Below, piece after piece: positions 23,887 through 32,290 of a stretch of 58,769 nt of DNA; the first letter of the stretch is position 1, and each line of letters begins with the position of its first letter. The stretch comes from an uncultured Bacteroidales bacterium (GTDB taxonomy: Bacteria; Bacteroidota; Bacteroidia; Bacteroidales; UBA932), in NCBI GenBank assembly GCA_944326255.1, contig CALVDG010000015.1, positions 1 to 58,769 on the forward strand, read 5' to 3'. The notes below the pieces were generated by a model. The model did not search any database. It was not told the DNA's origin and was given only the letters and a program-made list of their open reading frames with translations. The position numbers were made by a program, and so were the translations under genes.

Positions 23887-24672
23887 ATGATAAAAGCACT
23901 GTTTTTCGACATAGACGGGACACTGGTAAGTTTCAGGACGCATTCGGTTCCGAAGCCGACCGTAGAGGCTCTTGCCGAAGCCAGAAGGCGTGGAGTGAGG
24001 ATATTTATCTCCACCGGCAGACCGAAGCCGCTGATCAACAACCTTGACCCCATAGAAAGTCTGATAGACGGCTATATCACTGTAAACGGAGCGATATGCA
24101 CTGTCGGATCAGAGACCGTATCCCGCAATCCCATAGACCCCAAAGACGTGGAGGTCATCCTCCACGCTGCTGACCGGATGGACGTGCCATCCTTGATAGT
24201 CGGTGAGGCCAGGGCCATCGTACACAACCACAAGCCCATAGTAGACCGTATCTTCGGCGGGATGCTGGCCATAACCGGGATCGACCGGGCCACCACTACG
24301 GAACGGATGCTGACGGAGCCTATATACCAGATGACCCCGTTCTTCGACACAGATCAGGAAGCGGAGGTGGCCAGGCTGCTCAGGCACTCCGAATCCACCC
24401 GCTGGTGCGAGTACTTCTCTGACGTTATCTCAGCCGACGCCGACAAGGGACGCGGCATGGAGATCATAGCCGGACATGAAGGCATCGCCCTGGACGAATG
24501 CATGGCGTTCGGAGACGGGGGCAACGACATATCCATCCTGAAAAAGGCCGGCACCGGTGTGGCTATGGGCAACGCCGGGGATGAGGTAAAGGCCGCAGCA
24601 GACTACGTCACCGAGCACATAGACAACGAAGGGGTCGCCAAGGCCCTAAGACACTTCGGGGTCATCGCATAA
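23887..24672 (+). CDS. Cof-type HAD-IIB phosphatase
   Basis: The 261-residue enzyme has HAD motif I FFDIDGTLV (nucleophile and acid Asp), motif II STGRPKP, motif III Lys in DKGRGMEII, and motif IV FGDGGNDISIL. The C2-type cap lies between motifs II and III. Cof-type HADs dephosphorylate sugar phosphates or cofactor intermediates such as PLP or HMP-PP. The gene lies beside a ThiD/PdxK-like kinase, so a vitamin-phosphate substrate is possible but not shown. Confidence 0.88.
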   Translation: MIKALFFDIDGTLVSFRTHSVPKPTVEALAEARRRGVRIFISTGRPKPLINNLDPIESLIDGYITVNGAICTVGSETVSRNPIDPKDVEVILHAADRMDVPSLIVGEARAIVHNHKPIVDRIFGGMLAITGIDRATTTERMLTEPIYQMTPFFDTDQEAEVARLLRHSESTRWCEYFSDVISADADKGRGMEIIAGHEGIALDECMAFGDGGNDISILKKAGTGVAMGNAGDEVKAAADYVTEHIDNEGVAKALRHFGVIA

Positions 24673-24709
24673 CATACATTTTTCCACATTCATCTAAGCA
24701 GACACAGCA

Positions 24710-25555
24710 ATGGACAATAAAAGAGATTTCGCAAAAGTATTCATGATAGCCGGCAGCGAACCCCTCGGGTGCTGCGGCATACAGGCTGACATCAAGGCCG
24801 TATCGGCATGCGGAGGATTCGCAGCCGGAGCCACTACACTTCTGGTAGACATGAACACCACCCAGGTCAAGGGCATCCATACCATGCCCGTGGACATCAT
24901 CCTGAAACAGAGCCGGGACTTTCTGGACGATGTCGGAGCCGACTGCATCAAGACAGGTATGCTCTACGAGAAGCAGATAGTCGAGGCCGTGGCGGGCCTG
25001 CTGCGCGAATATCCGGACGTACCCAAGGTCATCGACCCGGTCATGGTGGACTCGGGCGGCAGGGCCCTCATCCTGCAGGAGTCGATAGACGCTTACCGCG
25101 AGCTGCTCTTCCCCCAGGCTGAGATCATCACCCCCAACATACACGAGGCCCGCGTCCTGGCCGATGAGACCGTCACTCTGGACAACGTGGACAGACTCAT
25201 CAGAAAGATAGCCGAGACCGGCTGCTCCGTAATCATCAAGTCCATACCCGACGGCGAGAATCTGGTGGACGTGCTGTACAACCGCCGTAACGACACCGTC
25301 AGACGTTTCTACAAACGTCACATAGACACCCGCAACGTCAACGGCACCGGCGACACATTCGGCTCGGCCATAGCCACCTACATCGCCAGAAAATACGACC
25401 TTGAGGCTGCGGTCGAGAGAGCGGAGATATTCATCAACGAGTCCATAGCCTACGGCTCCGGCTTCCGCTTCGGTCCCGGCTACGGCCCGGTACATCCGTT
25501 CTACCGCACGATTGACTTCTTCGAGAGGGAAGACAGAAGCTACTCCTTGAAATAG
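24710..25555 (+). CDS. ThiD/PdxK-like ribokinase-family kinase
   Basis: The 281-residue protein has the ribokinase-fold layout of hydroxymethylpyrimidine (phosphate) kinase: GIQADIKAVSACGGFAAG, GADCIKTGML, VIDPVMVDSGG, ITPNIHEARVLA and NGTGDTFGSAIATYIA. Two motifs depart from ThiD. The first Gly-rich loop is IAGSEPLGCCG rather than SDSxGGAG. The anion-hole motif is GTGD as in pyridoxal kinases, whereas ThiD usually has GTGC. It may phosphorylate pyridoxal, HMP or another vitamin. A pdxST relic 2.5 kb upstream makes a B6-salvage role attractive. It overlaps the convergent murF-alr by 16 bases. Confidence 0.75.
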   Translation: MDNKRDFAKVFMIAGSEPLGCCGIQADIKAVSACGGFAAGATTLLVDMNTTQVKGIHTMPVDIILKQSRDFLDDVGADCIKTGMLYEKQIVEAVAGLLREYPDVPKVIDPVMVDSGGRALILQESIDAYRELLFPQAEIITPNIHEARVLADETVTLDNVDRLIRKIAETGCSVIIKSIPDGENLVDVLYNRRNDTVRRFYKRHIDTRNVNGTGDTFGSAIATYIARKYDLEAAVERAEIFINESIAYGSGFRFGPGYGPVHPFYRTIDFFEREDRSYSLK

Positions 25556-27924
25556 ACACGCTTGACACGGCGGGAGACGCTGGTCAGCACCTCGTAGGGA
25601 ATGGTTCCGAGCTTGTCGGCAATCTCGGTCACGGGAATATTGTACCCGAAAATCTCCACCTCATCCCCTACCTGCGCTCCTGAGCCGGTCACATCCAGCA
25701 TACAGGCGTCCATGCAGATATTGCCCAATACCGGCACCCTGCGGCCACGCACCATCATCTGCCCCACCCCGCAGCTCAGGTGACGGTCCAGACCGTCGGC
25801 ATAGCCCACAGGGATAACGGCCACGTCCGACACCCGGCTGACCCGTCCCTTGCGCCCGTAACCCACTGTCTGATCCGGCGTTATCCTGCGTATCGACGCT
25901 ATGTGGGTCTTGAATGTGCTCACCGGCCTCAGACCCGGCAGCGGTCCTATGCCGTACAGTCCTATGCCCATGCGCACCATATCGAATGCGTACTGCGGAA
26001 AACGCTCTATACCCGCACTGTTGAGTATGTGCCTGAGTATCTTGTAAGGAAAATGCGGCTGCACCATACCGGTCATCTCCTCGAACAGCCTTATCTGTCC
26101 GAGAGTGAACTCATCCTCCGAAGGTTCGTCCGCCACTGCCAGATGGGAGAACATACTGCGCAGCATCACCGTCCTGCGGCCCTGCATGAAGCGCAGCAGC
26201 TCGGGGATGTCGGCCTTGTCCAGACCCGAGCGGTTCATCCCGGTGTTCAGCTTCAGATGCACCGGATAATCCTCCACTCCGTTACGGGCGAGCACCGATT
26301 CGAAGTCCCGCAGCAGCGTCAGGGAATATATCTCCGGCTCCAACGAGAACTCTATCATCTGGTCAAATGCCTCCGGCTCGGGATTCATCACGGCTATCGG
26401 TACGGTTATCCCCTTCGAGCGCAGCTCCACCCCCTCGTCGGCGTAGGCCACCATCAGATAATCGGCACCGCTGTACTGGAGCTGGGCCGCTATCTCCCCG
26501 GCTCCGCTGCCGTAGGAGAACGCCTTCACCATGACGGCCAGTTTGGTACCTTTCGGCACCCGGTTGCGCAGAATATTGAAATTGCCCGCCAGCGCATCCA
26601 GATCCACCTCAAGGACAGTCGTATGGGACTGCCGGGCCAGGAAACCGCCTATGTACTCGAAACGGAACTGCCTGGCACCCTTGATCAGGATGCCCATGTC
26701 ACGGTAATCGTCCCTCTTCTCACCGGCCAGGAACGCCTCCGTCGTCTCGTAGAACCGGCTCTGCGGGATATCGAAGAACTCCCGGTAACGGGACAGACAG
26801 GGTCCGATGCCCACGAAACGGGCTATTCCGGCCTTCTTCAGCTGCGATGCCACTTCCCTGTATATCGAGCCGTCGCCCCCCTCCACGTCCACGAAGTCGG
26901 AGAGTATGACCACCTTGGGACGGGCATTGTCCTGAACGGCCAAAGCCCCGAGAGCCAGTGCGAATGAAGCCGGATCGGAATTGTAGTAGTCCTTGATGAG
27001 AGTGCAGCCGTTGATACCCTCGCGTATCTCCATGCGCATGGCCACCGGCTGCAGACCGGCCACCCTCGGTGACAGACGGGCAAGAGTGTAACCGTGCAGG
27101 AGCATGAACGCCACCGCCGTCATGCAGTCCTCGAACGACACCTCATCGGCAAACGGAATATGCAGCACTCCCCTCTCTCCGCTACTGCGCACCAGTATCT
27201 CCACATCCCGTCCAGAAGCGGACACGCCGCAGTCGAGGATTCTCACATCCGACTCCGGCGAAACACCCCAGAGATACATTACGGTGTCCTGACCGCACTG
27301 CCTCTGTATCACCCTGGCAGGCCAGCCCTCACGGCAGACCACTGTCCTGCATCCGCGGAAAAGCAGGGACTTCTCTATCATCTTCGCCTCCTGTGAAGGA
27401 AAATTCTCACTGTGCGCATCTCCGAGATGAGTGAACACTCCTATGTCCGGACGTATTATATCGTGCAGCCTGGCCATCTCCCCCGGTCTTGACATACCGG
27501 CCTCTATCAGCGCCATACGGCTATCGGGAGCAATCTCGAGAACTGACAGCGGCACACCCACCTGAGAGTTGTAGCTTCTCGGGCTGCGGCTCAGGGGCAC
27601 GTCCTCTCCGAGGAGCTGGGCTATCCATTCCTTTACCACGGTCTTGCCGTTGCTGCCCGTTATGGCCGTCACCTCTGCCCGGCACTGCCGTCTGTACCGG
27701 GCCGCATCCTCCTGCAGAGCCGCCAGAGCGTCATCCACATACCTTATCGAAGCCCCTTCGAGAGTTTCATATTCAGGTCTGCGCTCGCTCAGTACGAAAT
27801 GCCTCACACCACGGCCATACAGCCGCTCCACATAGTCATGCCCGTCATTGTTCTGCCCCTTAAGGGCGTAGAAGACAGTCTCGGCAGGGCGGGTCACACT
27901 GCGGCTGTCCACAGATATAATCAT
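25540..27924 (-). CDS. murF-alr: Bifunctional MurF ligase / alanine racemase
   Basis: The 794-residue fusion is typical of Bacteroidetes. Residues 1 to about 425 are MurF: ATP-binding loop AITGSNGKTVVKEW, EAGMSRPGEMARL, and LIKDYYNSDPASF. It adds D-Ala-D-Ala to the UDP-MurNAc-tripeptide. Residues about 430-794 are alanine racemase: PLP lysine in VMVKAFSYGSG, YPVHLKLNTGMNRSG, FDMVRMGIGLYG, catalytic Tyr in TVGYGRKG, AVIPVGYADGL and GNICMDACMLDVTG. Both activities feed D-Ala into peptidoglycan in the cytoplasm. The start codon lies only 4 bases from a -7 box. Confidence 0.95.
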   Translation of the reverse strand: MIISVDSRSVTRPAETVFYALKGQNNDGHDYVERLYGRGVRHFVLSERRPEYETLEGASIRYVDDALAALQEDAARYRRQCRAEVTAITGSNGKTVVKEWIAQLLGEDVPLSRSPRSYNSQVGVPLSVLEIAPDSRMALIEAGMSRPGEMARLHDIIRPDIGVFTHLGDAHSENFPSQEAKMIEKSLLFRGCRTVVCREGWPARVIQRQCGQDTVMYLWGVSPESDVRILDCGVSASGRDVEILVRSSGERGVLHIPFADEVSFEDCMTAVAFMLLHGYTLARLSPRVAGLQPVAMRMEIREGINGCTLIKDYYNSDPASFALALGALAVQDNARPKVVILSDFVDVEGGDGSIYREVASQLKKAGIARFVGIGPCLSRYREFFDIPQSRFYETTEAFLAGEKRDDYRDMGILIKGARQFRFEYIGGFLARQSHTTVLEVDLDALAGNFNILRNRVPKGTKLAVMVKAFSYGSGAGEIAAQLQYSGADYLMVAYADEGVELRSKGITVPIAVMNPEPEAFDQMIEFSLEPEIYSLTLLRDFESVLARNGVEDYPVHLKLNTGMNRSGLDKADIPELLRFMQGRRTVMLRSMFSHLAVADEPSEDEFTLGQIRLFEEMTGMVQPHFPYKILRHILNSAGIERFPQYAFDMVRMGIGLYGIGPLPGLRPVSTFKTHIASIRRITPDQTVGYGRKGRVSRVSDVAVIPVGYADGLDRHLSCGVGQMMVRGRRVPVLGNICMDACMLDVTGSGAQVGDEVEIFGYNIPVTEIADKLGTIPYEVLTSVSRRVKRVYFKE

Positions 27925-27928
27925 ACCG

Positions 27929-27936
27929 CAAAGTTA
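27929..27936 (-). promoter_or_regulatory. -7 box immediately before murF-alr
   Basis: The minus strand reads TAACTTTG followed by CGGT and the ATG. Transcription would begin at or next to the start codon, which suggests a leaderless mRNA. Confidence 0.6.
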
Positions 27937-28044
27937 TGACGCAGTTTTGATTTTCCCTCAGAAAATCCGATATAAATTCACCCCTCTGCAAAATGCCGAG
28001 TAAGTTTGAGCGAAGTAGCCCTACGGGAAATGCTCCGGCGGCGG

Positions 28045-28962
28045 TTATTTGATGCCGAAGGTGTCCTCGGGGCATGTGCCGGTAGGCTCGATGTGAACCA
28101 CGATATCGTAGACTTCGGGGATATTGTCCCGGATATTCTGCTCGATCTGGTTGGAGAGGGCGTGGGCCTGGTTGAGAGTCATCCCGCCGTCAGCCTCCAC
28201 GTCGAGGGTAATCATATATTTGCCGCCGATACTGCGGGAGCGGACCCTGTGCGGATTGCTGACTCCGTCCACCTTGCTTATGGCATCGAATATCCTCTGA
28301 TAGACAGACTCATCCTTCACACCGTCCATAAGTTCCACATTGGAGTCCATGAATATCCTGATGGCCGAGCGGATGATAAAAAGGCTCACCAGCAGGGCCG
28401 TAACCGAATCCAGCACAGGCATGTCGAGGATGAACGAGAAGAATAGGCCGACAAGCACGCTCAGCGAGATAATCACATCGTTGCGCATATTGACCCCGTT
28501 GGCCGTCAGCATGGACGAGCCGGTACGCTTTCCCACCCTAGTCTGATACAGCGAGAGCAGCAGCTTGCAGACTATCGAGAAAACGGTCACGTATATGGCC
28601 AGGGCTCCCGGCATCACTTTCTCCTCGTGCGAGAACAGATGCTCCACGGCAGAAATCAGCATCTCCGCTCCGGCGAAGAATATCAGCATCGACAGTATCT
28701 TGGTGGCTATCGACTCCGCCTTGGCATAGCCGTAGACATATTTGCGGTTGGGGCGGCGTCCCATGACCTTGGCCGCCACTATCATCACTACCGACACCGC
28801 CACATCCGACGCCGAGTCGATACCGTCTCCCACCACGGCGGAACTGCCGCTTATCACACCTGTCACGATTTTGGCCACCGACAACAGACCGTTGCCTATG
28901 ATGCTGACATACGATGCCGTCAGTATCTGCCTCTCCACCGTTTTCTGACTGTCCTTTCCCAT
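28045..28962 (-). CDS. Cation diffusion facilitator (CDF), possible manganese exporter
   Basis: The ATG at 28962 (MGKDSQKTVERQIL) is chosen because a -7 box lies 19 bases upstream, which excludes the TTG at 28983. The 305-residue protein has about six membrane helices and a C-terminal ferredoxin-like domain (VDGVSNPHRVRSRSIGGKYMITLDVEADG). The transport site is DSASD in helix 2 and NMRND in helix 5. The Asn where Zn/Fe exporters have His (HxxxD) gives the Asn-Asp-Asp-Asp set reported for Mn exporters such as MntE, so Mn2+ efflux is inferred. Confidence 0.85.
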   Translation of the reverse strand: MGKDSQKTVERQILTASYVSIIGNGLLSVAKIVTGVISGSSAVVGDGIDSASDVAVSVVMIVAAKVMGRRPNRKYVYGYAKAESIATKILSMLIFFAGAEMLISAVEHLFSHEEKVMPGALAIYVTVFSIVCKLLLSLYQTRVGKRTGSSMLTANGVNMRNDVIISLSVLVGLFFSFILDMPVLDSVTALLVSLFIIRSAIRIFMDSNVELMDGVKDESVYQRIFDAISKVDGVSNPHRVRSRSIGGKYMITLDVEADGGMTLNQAHALSNQIEQNIRDNIPEVYDIVVHIEPTGTCPEDTFGIK

Positions 28963-28980
28963 ATTCTGTTTCCAAGCCTG

Positions 28981-28988
28981 CAAATATA
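28981..28988 (-). promoter_or_regulatory. -7 box for the CDF gene
   Basis: The minus strand reads TATATTTG, 19 bases upstream of the ATG at 28962, giving a leader of about 12 bases. Confidence 0.6.
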
Positions 28989-29020
28989 CTCTACCTGTAG
29001 AACAAATCCAAGCCTAGGTT

Positions 29021-29065
29021 ATAATCTGCGCAAGTGCGCTCAAAAATCACATTTCCGCAGATTAT
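29021..29065. promoter_or_regulatory. Inverted repeats in the divergent CDF/binding-protein promoter region
   Basis: ATAATCTGCG (29021-29030) and CGCAGATTAT (29056-29065) form a perfect 10-base inverted repeat. A tighter palindrome GCGCA-AG-TGCGC overlaps the left arm (about 29028-29039). The block sits between two divergent promoters and could bind a metal- or cofactor-responsive regulator. No riboswitch is recognised. Confidence 0.45.
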
Positions 29066-29098
29066 GAAATTATATTTTGCGCAAATGCCATGCGTGGA

Positions 29099-29106
29099 TA
29101 TATTTG
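29099..29106 (+). promoter_or_regulatory. -7 box for the substrate-binding protein
   Basis: TATATTTG lies 13 bases before the ATG at 29120. Confidence 0.55.
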
Positions 29107-29119
29107 CAGACATATTAAA

Positions 29120-30268
29120 ATGGATATGAAAAGAACGGCAATAAGGATATCGGCGGCGGTTGTGCTGGCCATGGTGCTTCTGTCTTGCGGAAGAGGCGGG
29201 AACAGAGCGGCGGACGGAGAGAAAGCAGTGATGCGGTATGCGCAGTACCTGAGCATCACCGGCTGCGGCAGCTACTCGGTGGCCGAAATCACCAATCCCT
29301 GGGATACCGCCAGGATACTGCACCGGTACATCCTCGTACCTGAAGGCAATGCCATGCCGGCAGATCTGCCTCAAGGGACGCTGATACGCACCCCTATCGA
29401 CCACATCATCGTCTACTCTTCGGTACATGCCTCGATAATCGACGCACTCGGAGAGACAGACCGCATCACCGGAGTATGCGAGCCGGAGTACATGACCTGC
29501 AAGGCAGTACTCGACGGAGTGGCCGGAGGATGCATCACCGACTGCGGCAGCTCCGTTTCCCCCAGCGTGGAGCGGATAGCCGATGCCGGCGGGCAGGTCA
29601 TCATTGCCTCACCCTTTCAGAACAGCAACTACGGAGCGGCCGGCAAGCTGGGGATTCCCATCATCGAGGCCGCCGACTATATGGAGAATCTGCCTCTTGG
29701 CCGGACCGAATGGATCAGGCTGTTCGGTCTGCTGCTCGGCTGTCCCGACAGGGCCGATTCCCTCTTCCTGGAGGCCGAGACCGAATACAACTGCATCAGG
29801 GATACCGTTTCAAGGCACATCGAGGATAACGGCGGAGACTCACACCGTCCTACCCTCCTGGCCGAGCGCAAGTACGGAGCCTCCTGGGACGTTCCCGGAG
29901 GAGGCAGCTACATGGCCCGCATGTACAGCGATGCCGGAGCCGACTACATCTTCAGCGGCAATACCTCCGCCGCTAATGTCAATATGTCATTCGAAAGCGT
30001 TCTCAGCAAGGGTATCGACGCCGACATCTGGGTGCTCAAGTACTGGAGCCCGCAGCCTATGACATACGCATCTCTCGAAGCCGAATACCGGCTCTACTCA
30101 GAGTTCCGGGCTTTCAGGCAGCAGCACATATTCGGCTGCAACACTTATTCTTCTACATACTACGACGACATCGTGCTCCACCCGGCATGGATTCTGGAGG
30201 ACCTGGCCGCCGTCTTCCACCCCGACCTCTTCCCAGGCCGAGAAGCACGCTACTTCAAGCCCTTGTAA
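29120..30268 (+). CDS. Cobalamin/siderophore-type ABC substrate-binding lipoprotein
   Basis: The start MDMKRTAIRISAAVVLAMVLLSCGRG gives a lipoprotein signal; an upstream in-frame ATG at 29090 lies before the -7 box and is unlikely. The 382-residue protein has the BtuF/TroA-like helical-backbone fold: IDHIIVYSSVHASIIDALGETDRITGVCEP, the SPSVERIADAGGQVIIAS lobe, GIPIIEAADYMENLPLGRTEWIRLFGLLLG, and WDVPGGGSYMARMYSDAGADYIF. It probably captures an iron chelate or corrinoid in the periplasm for the permease/ATPase pair encoded convergently. It overlaps the ATPase gene by 19 bases at the 3' ends. Confidence 0.82.
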   Translation: MDMKRTAIRISAAVVLAMVLLSCGRGGNRAADGEKAVMRYAQYLSITGCGSYSVAEITNPWDTARILHRYILVPEGNAMPADLPQGTLIRTPIDHIIVYSSVHASIIDALGETDRITGVCEPEYMTCKAVLDGVAGGCITDCGSSVSPSVERIADAGGQVIIASPFQNSNYGAAGKLGIPIIEAADYMENLPLGRTEWIRLFGLLLGCPDRADSLFLEAETEYNCIRDTVSRHIEDNGGDSHRPTLLAERKYGASWDVPGGGSYMARMYSDAGADYIFSGNTSAANVNMSFESVLSKGIDADIWVLKYWSPQPMTYASLEAEYRLYSEFRAFRQQHIFGCNTYSSTYYDDIVLHPAWILEDLAAVFHPDLFPGREARYFKPL

Positions 30269-31269
30269 TCGATAAGAAGCGACACCGCCTGCGAGATGCA
30301 GGAGACGGTGACGGATGTTGCCGAGCCGGGATGAGAGACTTCCAGACAGGTCGGCGACAGACAGCATACACAGGGGATGCCTTCTTTCGGAAGAACAGGG
30401 GTGAAGCCGTTGCGGGCCAGGGCGTTGGCAGTCCACCTGGCAGTGAGGCCGTCCCCGTCCACGCCTACTTCGGGACCGGACACACCTGTCGACAGCTGCC
30501 CCGACCGTACATCGAAGTTCATGCCGCGCTGACCGAAGAACGCTTTCAGGCTGCCGTCCAGCACCAGATCCTCCGGAGAGCCGGAAACGACAGGCGCACC
30601 GCCAGCCGGCAAGAGCAGCAGACGGTCGGAGAATATCAGGGCATTGTCGATATCGTGAGTCGAGAGCAGCACGGCCTTGTGCTGACGGCGGGCTGTCTCA
30701 TGCAGCAGCGACATGGTCTCGATACGGCTGGCCACATCCAGAAAGGCCGTCGGCTCGTCCAGCACGATGACCGGGCATTCCTGGGCCAGAGCCTTGGCTA
30801 TCATCGCCCGCTGCCGCTCGCCGTCCGAAAGTTCCGAGACATAACTGTCGGCCTTATGGGATATCCCGACAGAGTCCATCGCATCCGAAACCACTGTCCT
30901 GTCCCTGTCTCCCAGATGCCCCAGAAAGCCCGTATGGGGCTGCCGGCCGAGAGAGACCAGCTCGCGTACCGTAAGTCCGCCGGCGTTGGTACGGTCCGTA
31001 AGCACCACTCCCACTGTCAGGGCGAACTCGTGCGGAGCATACTCCCGCACATCTTTTCCCAGCACGGACACCGAACCGCCCACAGGAGGCTGGAACCGGC
31101 ACAGTGTCTTGATCAGCGTAGACTTACCGGCGCCATTGAGTCCTATCAGGGAGGTCAGTTCTCCGAGGTTAAGGGTAAAATCCACACACGGGTGGACGGT
31201 CTTCCAACGTCCCTTGCCAAGAGAGTAGCCTATGGCCAGATGCTGCGCGGATACTGCTGACTGCTCCAT
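30250..31269 (-). CDS. ABC ATPase of a FecE/BtuD-type importer
   Basis: The 339-residue ATPase has Walker A LIGLNGAGKSTLIK (about 41-54), Q-loop region, signature ELSDGERQRAMIAKAL (about 146-161), Walker B VIVLDEPTAFLD and switch His in LSTHDIDNAL. About 75 extra residues at the C-terminus (from about 265) include a C-rich stretch (GIPCVCCLSPTC) with no recognised fold. It follows the permease gene by one base. Confidence 0.88.
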   Translation of the reverse strand: MEQSAVSAQHLAIGYSLGKGRWKTVHPCVDFTLNLGELTSLIGLNGAGKSTLIKTLCRFQPPVGGSVSVLGKDVREYAPHEFALTVGVVLTDRTNAGGLTVRELVSLGRQPHTGFLGHLGDRDRTVVSDAMDSVGISHKADSYVSELSDGERQRAMIAKALAQECPVIVLDEPTAFLDVASRIETMSLLHETARRQHKAVLLSTHDIDNALIFSDRLLLLPAGGAPVVSGSPEDLVLDGSLKAFFGQRGMNFDVRSGQLSTGVSGPEVGVDGDGLTARWTANALARNGFTPVLPKEGIPCVCCLSPTCLEVSHPGSATSVTVSCISQAVSLLIDYKGLK

Positions 31270-31270
31270 A

Positions 31271-32290
31271 TCAGTTGAAATATTGGATGTTCTTACGGTT
31301 GACTATGACATATATAATGACGGGTGCGCCGAACAGGGGAGTCACGGCGTTGAGCGGAAGCATTGTCCCGGTCCCGGGAATGACTGTGAGCATGTTGCAG
31401 ACAAGGGCAATACAGGCTCCCGAGAGCATGGTAGCCGGCACCAGTACGCGGTGGTCGGAGGTACCGGTAAGCAGGCGGGCGATATGCGGCACAGCCAGGC
31501 CGATGAAGGATATCGGGCCGCAGAATGCCGTCACCACGGCCGTCATCAGGCCGGTGCATATAAGCACGCTCATCCTGGCCGCCGTGATGTTGACACCCAG
31601 ATTGGCGGCATATTTTTCCCCGAGCAGCAGGGCATTGAGCGGCTTTACCAGCATAAACGAGAATACAAGGCCGGCCAGCGACACTGCAGCGAACAAGGGC
31701 AGCCTGGCCGGAGACACCGCCGAGAAGTCCCCCATGCCCCACATCACGAACTGCCTCACCTTGTCGGCAGATGCGTAGTAGTTCAGAATGGAGATGCAGG
31801 AAGACACCAGATAGCCGACCATGATACCTATTATGAGCAGCATCACGCTGGAGGACACTTTCCTGGAGAAGAATACTATCACCGCCAGTATCATGCAGGC
31901 ACCGAGCATGGCTCCGGCCACCGTGGCCAGATAGCCTCCGAGAGAGCCGACAGTACCCCCGAAGGCCAGCATCACCAGTGCAACACCAAGATTGGCACCG
32001 TCGCTTATACCCAGGATGGAAGGGCCGGCCAGCGGATTGCGGAAAAGAGTCTGGAGCAGCAGTCCGCTCACGGCCAGGGCAGCTCCGGCCAGCAGAGCCG
32101 TAATCATCTGCGGAAGCCTGGAGCCGGTAAGGATCACCGCCCAGGCCGGATTGCCGGCTTCCCCGCCCGTAAGTACTTTCCATACGGCCGACGGCGGCAC
32201 CGGCACGGCACCGTAAAACAGATTGCCTGCAGCCAGTACGGCCAGCAGAGGCAACAGTATGGCATATATGCGGCGGCTACGGCTGGACAT
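31271..32290 (-). CDS. FecCD/BtuC-type ABC permease
   Basis: The 339-residue protein has about ten hydrophobic helices and the typical FecCD sequences: LTGSRLPQMITALLAGAALAVSGLLLQTLFRNPLAGPSILGISDGANLG, WGMGDFSAVSPARL, ALLLGEKYAANLGVN and FCGPISFIGLAVPHIARLLTG. It forms the membrane channel of the importer with the ATPase encoded next. The start overlaps the preceding BT_3928-type gene by 14 bases. Confidence 0.9.
   Translation of the reverse strand: MSSRSRRIYAILLPLLAVLAAGNLFYGAVPVPPSAVWKVLTGGEAGNPAWAVILTGSRLPQMITALLAGAALAVSGLLLQTLFRNPLAGPSILGISDGANLGVALVMLAFGGTVGSLGGYLATVAGAMLGACMILAVIVFFSRKVSSSVMLLIIGIMVGYLVSSCISILNYYASADKVRQFVMWGMGDFSAVSPARLPLFAAVSLAGLVFSFMLVKPLNALLLGEKYAANLGVNITAARMSVLICTGLMTAVVTAFCGPISFIGLAVPHIARLLTGTSDHRVLVPATMLSGACIALVCNMLTVIPGTGTMLPLNAVTPLFGAPVIIYVIVNRKNIQYFN

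Noticed and set aside
25780..26967. 395-residue plus-strand frame opposite murF-alr
   Set aside because: No family motifs, composition typical of an antisense shadow.
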